Positions 15,414 to 17,265 of a DNA stretch of 17,265 bases are shown one piece after another (position 1 is the stretch's first letter; each line of letters opens with the position of its first letter). This DNA is from DASSHA01 sp035693145 (GTDB lineage: Bacteria; Chloroflexota; Limnocylindria; Limnocylindrales; CSP1-4): assembly GCA_035693145.1 (NCBI GenBank), contig DASSHA010000122.1, positions 1 to 17,265 on the forward strand, read 5' to 3'. A program made the position numbers and the translations under genes. The notes under the pieces are model-generated. The model did no database searches. It was not told the origin of the DNA and saw only the letters and a list, made by a program, of their open reading frames with translations.

Positions 15414-15983
15414 ATGACGAACGGGTTCGATCCCTACAAGACGCTCCAGGTTGATCCCGAGGCCGATCCGGACATCATCCAGGCCGCGTATCGACGGCTC
15501 GCGCAGCGGTTTCATCCGGATCACGCGGGCGGTGCCGCGGACCCGGACAGGATGGTCGCGATCAACCGAGCGTGGTCCGTCCTCTCCGATCCCGCGCGTC
15601 GCGCGGCGCACGATCGACAGCGTGCGATCGCCGCCTCGGAGCGCGCGGGGTCCGCCCAACCGGCTGCTGGCCCGGCGACGGCCGGCTCGCCGGCAACGGC
15701 TCGGCGGCGTCCCCACGACGCCGACGAGGGGCAAGCTGTCGCGCGGGCGAAGCCGGCCTCCGATGCTGCGCGAGGCGAGCCTGTCCTCAACTTCGGGCGG
15801 TATGCGGGCTCCTCGCTCACCGAGATCGCGCGGGTCGACCCCGAATACCTCGAGTGGCTCGATCGCATGCCAATCGGGCGCCCGTGGCGAGCACAGATCG
15901 ACCAGCTGCTGCGGTCGGTCGGTCGGCGGCTGTCGCCCGAGGTCGAGGCGGCCCAGCGGCACGGGCTCTTTCGTCGCCGCTGA
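15414..15983 (+). CDS. J-domain protein with ExoX-like C-terminal module
   Basis: This is the only plus-strand gene. The 189-residue protein opens with a J-domain (about 5-70): DPYKTLQVDPEAD, AAYRRLAQRFHPDHAGG with the Hsp70-activating HPD at 34-36, and INRAWSVLSDPARRAAHDRQR. A disordered Ala/Pro/Arg linker (75-120) leads to LNFGRYAGSSLTEIARVDPEYLEWLDRM (125-152), resembling the FGKYKGxxLxxIxxxDPxYLxWL motif of the ExoX-like C-terminal/DUF3820 family, a putative nucleic-acid-binding module. There is no Gly/Phe or zinc region, so it is not DnaJ itself; it is likely a specialised Hsp70 (DnaK) co-chaperone. A GAGG lies just before the ATG, at short spacing. It diverges from DUF2344 and converges with the antiporter gene. 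Confidence 0.86.
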   Translation: MTNGFDPYKTLQVDPEADPDIIQAAYRRLAQRFHPDHAGGAADPDRMVAINRAWSVLSDPARRAAHDRQRAIAASERAGSAQPAAGPATAGSPATARRRPHDADEGQAVARAKPASDAARGEPVLNFGRYAGSSLTEIARVDPEYLEWLDRMPIGRPWRAQIDQLLRSVGRRLSPEVEAAQRHGLFRRR

Positions 15984-16010
15984 TAGCGCCGGTCAATCGC
16001 CGGCGCTGTC
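15982..16010. terminator. Hairpin between convergent genes, probable bidirectional terminator
   Basis: AGCGCCGG (15985-15992) and CCGGCGCT (16000-16007) are a perfect 8-bp inverted repeat with a 7-base loop; on the plus strand a wobble pair and two further pairs extend the stem to 11. The stem base takes in part of the J-domain stop codon, and the antiporter stop codon lies in the loop. No T-tract follows on either side, so termination may be factor-assisted, or the structure may protect 3' ends. Confidence 0.6.
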
Positions 16011-17252
16011 GGCGACCCGGCTCTCTCGCTGGCCATTCGCAGCCGCAGGCCCGCGCCGCATCGTGTTCACCGCCCCGACACCGAGGCGACGCAGCAGCGC
16101 CTCGACGGTCGTGGCCTGAACGACGAGGGTGAACAGCACGACGCCGAATGCGATCTCCTGGATCTGTGTCCGACCCGGCACGTCCGGAGCGAGCGACAGG
16201 GCCAGCGCGACAGCGATGGCGCCGCGCAGTCCCGACCAGAAGATGACGTGGAGCCACTCGACGGGCACCTCCTCGCGAACGTCCGAGCCGCGGACGTGGC
16301 GAAGCGCGCCGAGCAACCCGTACACGACCAGGCCGCGCGCGACCAGGACCCCCGCGACGGCGGCGAGGATCGCCGGGAGCGCCCCGGCCATGGTCGTGAT
16401 CGGAATCGCGAGCCCCACGAGCAGGAAGACGAGCGCCGTCAGGAGGTAGGCGAGGAACTCCCAGACGGTGTCGAGGGCGTCCACGGCCGCCGACGAGAGG
16501 CCGAGACGGCGACCCTCGTTCCCGAGGACGATCCCGGCGACGGCCGTCGCGATCACACCGGACTGATGGAGCGCGTCGGCGATCAGGTACGTGCCATACG
16601 CGAGCAGGAGGGAGATCCCGAGCTCGACCACTCGTTCCTCGACTCGGACGATGAGCCGTGTCCCGAGCTGCCCGCAGGCGAACCCGATGAGGCCGCTGAC
16701 GAGGACGATCGCGACAAACTGGAGCGCGGCGTCGCCGAGTGAGATCGGTCTGACGAGCGCGGCGGCGGCGATCGAGAAGACGACGATCCCCGTCCCGTCG
16801 TTGAATACGCTCTCGGCCTCCACGAGCGTCGAGAGTCGCCGCGGCGCACCGATGTGGCGAAACGTCGCGATCACCGCTGCGGGATCCGTTGCGGACACGA
16901 TGGCACCGACGACGAACCCCGTTGCGAGTGGCATGCCGTCCGCGGCGTGGAGCACGAGCGCGACGACGACTCCCGTCACGAACACGCCAGGTCCGGCGAG
17001 CAGGACGACCGCCGGGAGAGAGCGGCGGAGGATTCGGCTGTCGATCTTGTACGACGCCTCGAAGATGAGGCCCGGGATGAGCACGAGGAGCACGAGCTCT
17101 GGCGGGATCTCCGCTTCGGACAGCCGAACGAACAAGCCCGCGCCGAGGCCGCACGCGACGAGGACGACCGCGTGCGGAAGGGCGGTGCGACGAGCTATGA
17201 GCGACACGGCGACGCTGACTGCAACAAAGACGGCAAACAGCCGGATCAGCAC
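15993..17252 (-). CDS. CPA1-family Na+/H+ antiporter (NhaP type)
   Basis: A membrane exchanger moving Na+ (or K+) out against H+ in, for pH and salt balance. About 12 hydrophobic segments fill 419 residues. CPA1 motifs are PGLIFEASYKID (60-71), VSATDPAAVIATF (119-131), EAESVFNDGTGIVVFSI (145-161; the Asn151-Asp152 pair is the transport ND motif), and WSGLRGAIAVALALSL (339-354). The C-terminal cytosolic tail is short and basic. The first codon I can see is GTG at 17252, but the frame stays open to the window edge, so the real start could lie outside. It converges on the J-domain gene, nine bases apart. Its ion specificity cannot be read from sequence. Confidence 0.9.
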   Translation of the reverse strand: MLIRLFAVFVAVSVAVSLIARRTALPHAVVLVACGLGAGLFVRLSEAEIPPELVLLVLIPGLIFEASYKIDSRILRRSLPAVVLLAGPGVFVTGVVVALVLHAADGMPLATGFVVGAIVSATDPAAVIATFRHIGAPRRLSTLVEAESVFNDGTGIVVFSIAAAALVRPISLGDAALQFVAIVLVSGLIGFACGQLGTRLIVRVEERVVELGISLLLAYGTYLIADALHQSGVIATAVAGIVLGNEGRRLGLSSAAVDALDTVWEFLAYLLTALVFLLVGLAIPITTMAGALPAILAAVAGVLVARGLVVYGLLGALRHVRGSDVREEVPVEWLHVIFWSGLRGAIAVALALSLAPDVPGRTQIQEIAFGVVLFTLVVQATTVEALLRRLGVGAVNTMRRGPAAANGQRESRVADSAGD

Positions 17253-17265
17253 GAGGGTCGCGTCG

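Noticed and set aside
15357..15962. Upstream extension of the DUF2344 frame
   Set aside because: It is antisense to the J-domain gene, which has a full HPD-containing J-domain; the DUF2344 match only begins after 15356.

Overview
This is a gene-dense, very GC-rich (clearly above 65 %) bacterial chromosome segment with almost no non-coding DNA. Nearly every gene lies on the minus strand; the one exception is a J-domain gene at 15414-15983. There is no rRNA, tRNA, CRISPR array, insertion sequence or phage gene that I can see, and no gap longer than about 115 bases. The gene content is core: ATP synthase, ribosomal proteins, release factor, SHMT and TsaC. The GC content, the style of the ATP synthase alpha subunit (LSKHAWAYRE), the YqhQ/DUF1385 gene and a two-domain glycogen-debranching-like enzyme suggest an uncultured Chloroflexota-type bacterium. 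That placement is inference from general resemblance only; no phylogeny was run.

Layout from right to left, which is the direction of most transcription. (1) A CPA1-type Na+/H+ antiporter (15993-17252), possibly extending past the window edge, converges on the J-domain gene; one GC-rich hairpin sits over both stop codons. (2) A divergent DUF2344 gene (14550-15356) runs opposite to the J-domain gene. (3) The ribosomal protein genes rplU and rpmA follow, behind a near-consensus promoter whose -35 box overlaps the DUF2344 stop codon; bL21 carries an unusual ~140-residue low-complexity tail. (4) A translation and housekeeping run follows: rpmE, DUF1385/YqhQ, prfA, a large glycogen-debranching-like glycosidase, prmC, tsaC and glyA. 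The glycosidase separates prfA from prmC, which are very often adjacent because PrmC methylates the RF1 GGQ glutamine. (5) A polyprenyl-phosphate sugar-1-phosphate transferase (4402-5595) follows. (6) The F-type ATP synthase operon starts at an extended -10 promoter near 4370 and reads: small two-helix membrane protein, AtpZ-like protein, atpB (a), atpE (c), atpF (b), atpH (delta), atpA (alpha) and the first 20 codons of atpG (gamma), which leaves the window at base 1.

The genes are tightly coupled. TGATG joins occur at atpF/atpH and DUF1385/prfA, GTGA joins at AtpZ/atpB and prmC/tsaC, and prfA overlaps the glycosidase by 11 bases. GTG and TTG starts are common. The c subunit has a proton-type rather than sodium-type ion site, so the ATP synthase is probably H+-coupled, while the CPA1 antiporter would connect proton and sodium gradients.

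I see no dramatic new defence or mobile system. The best leads are the sugar-phosphate transferase lacking its usual catalytic Asp (GTTGT in place of GD(T/S)GS), the bL21 tail, a J-domain/ExoX-like-C fusion, a DUF2344 protein without an adjacent radical-SAM partner, and two small membrane proteins heading the atp operon, one of them with no good AUG/GUG start for its apparent charged N-terminus.
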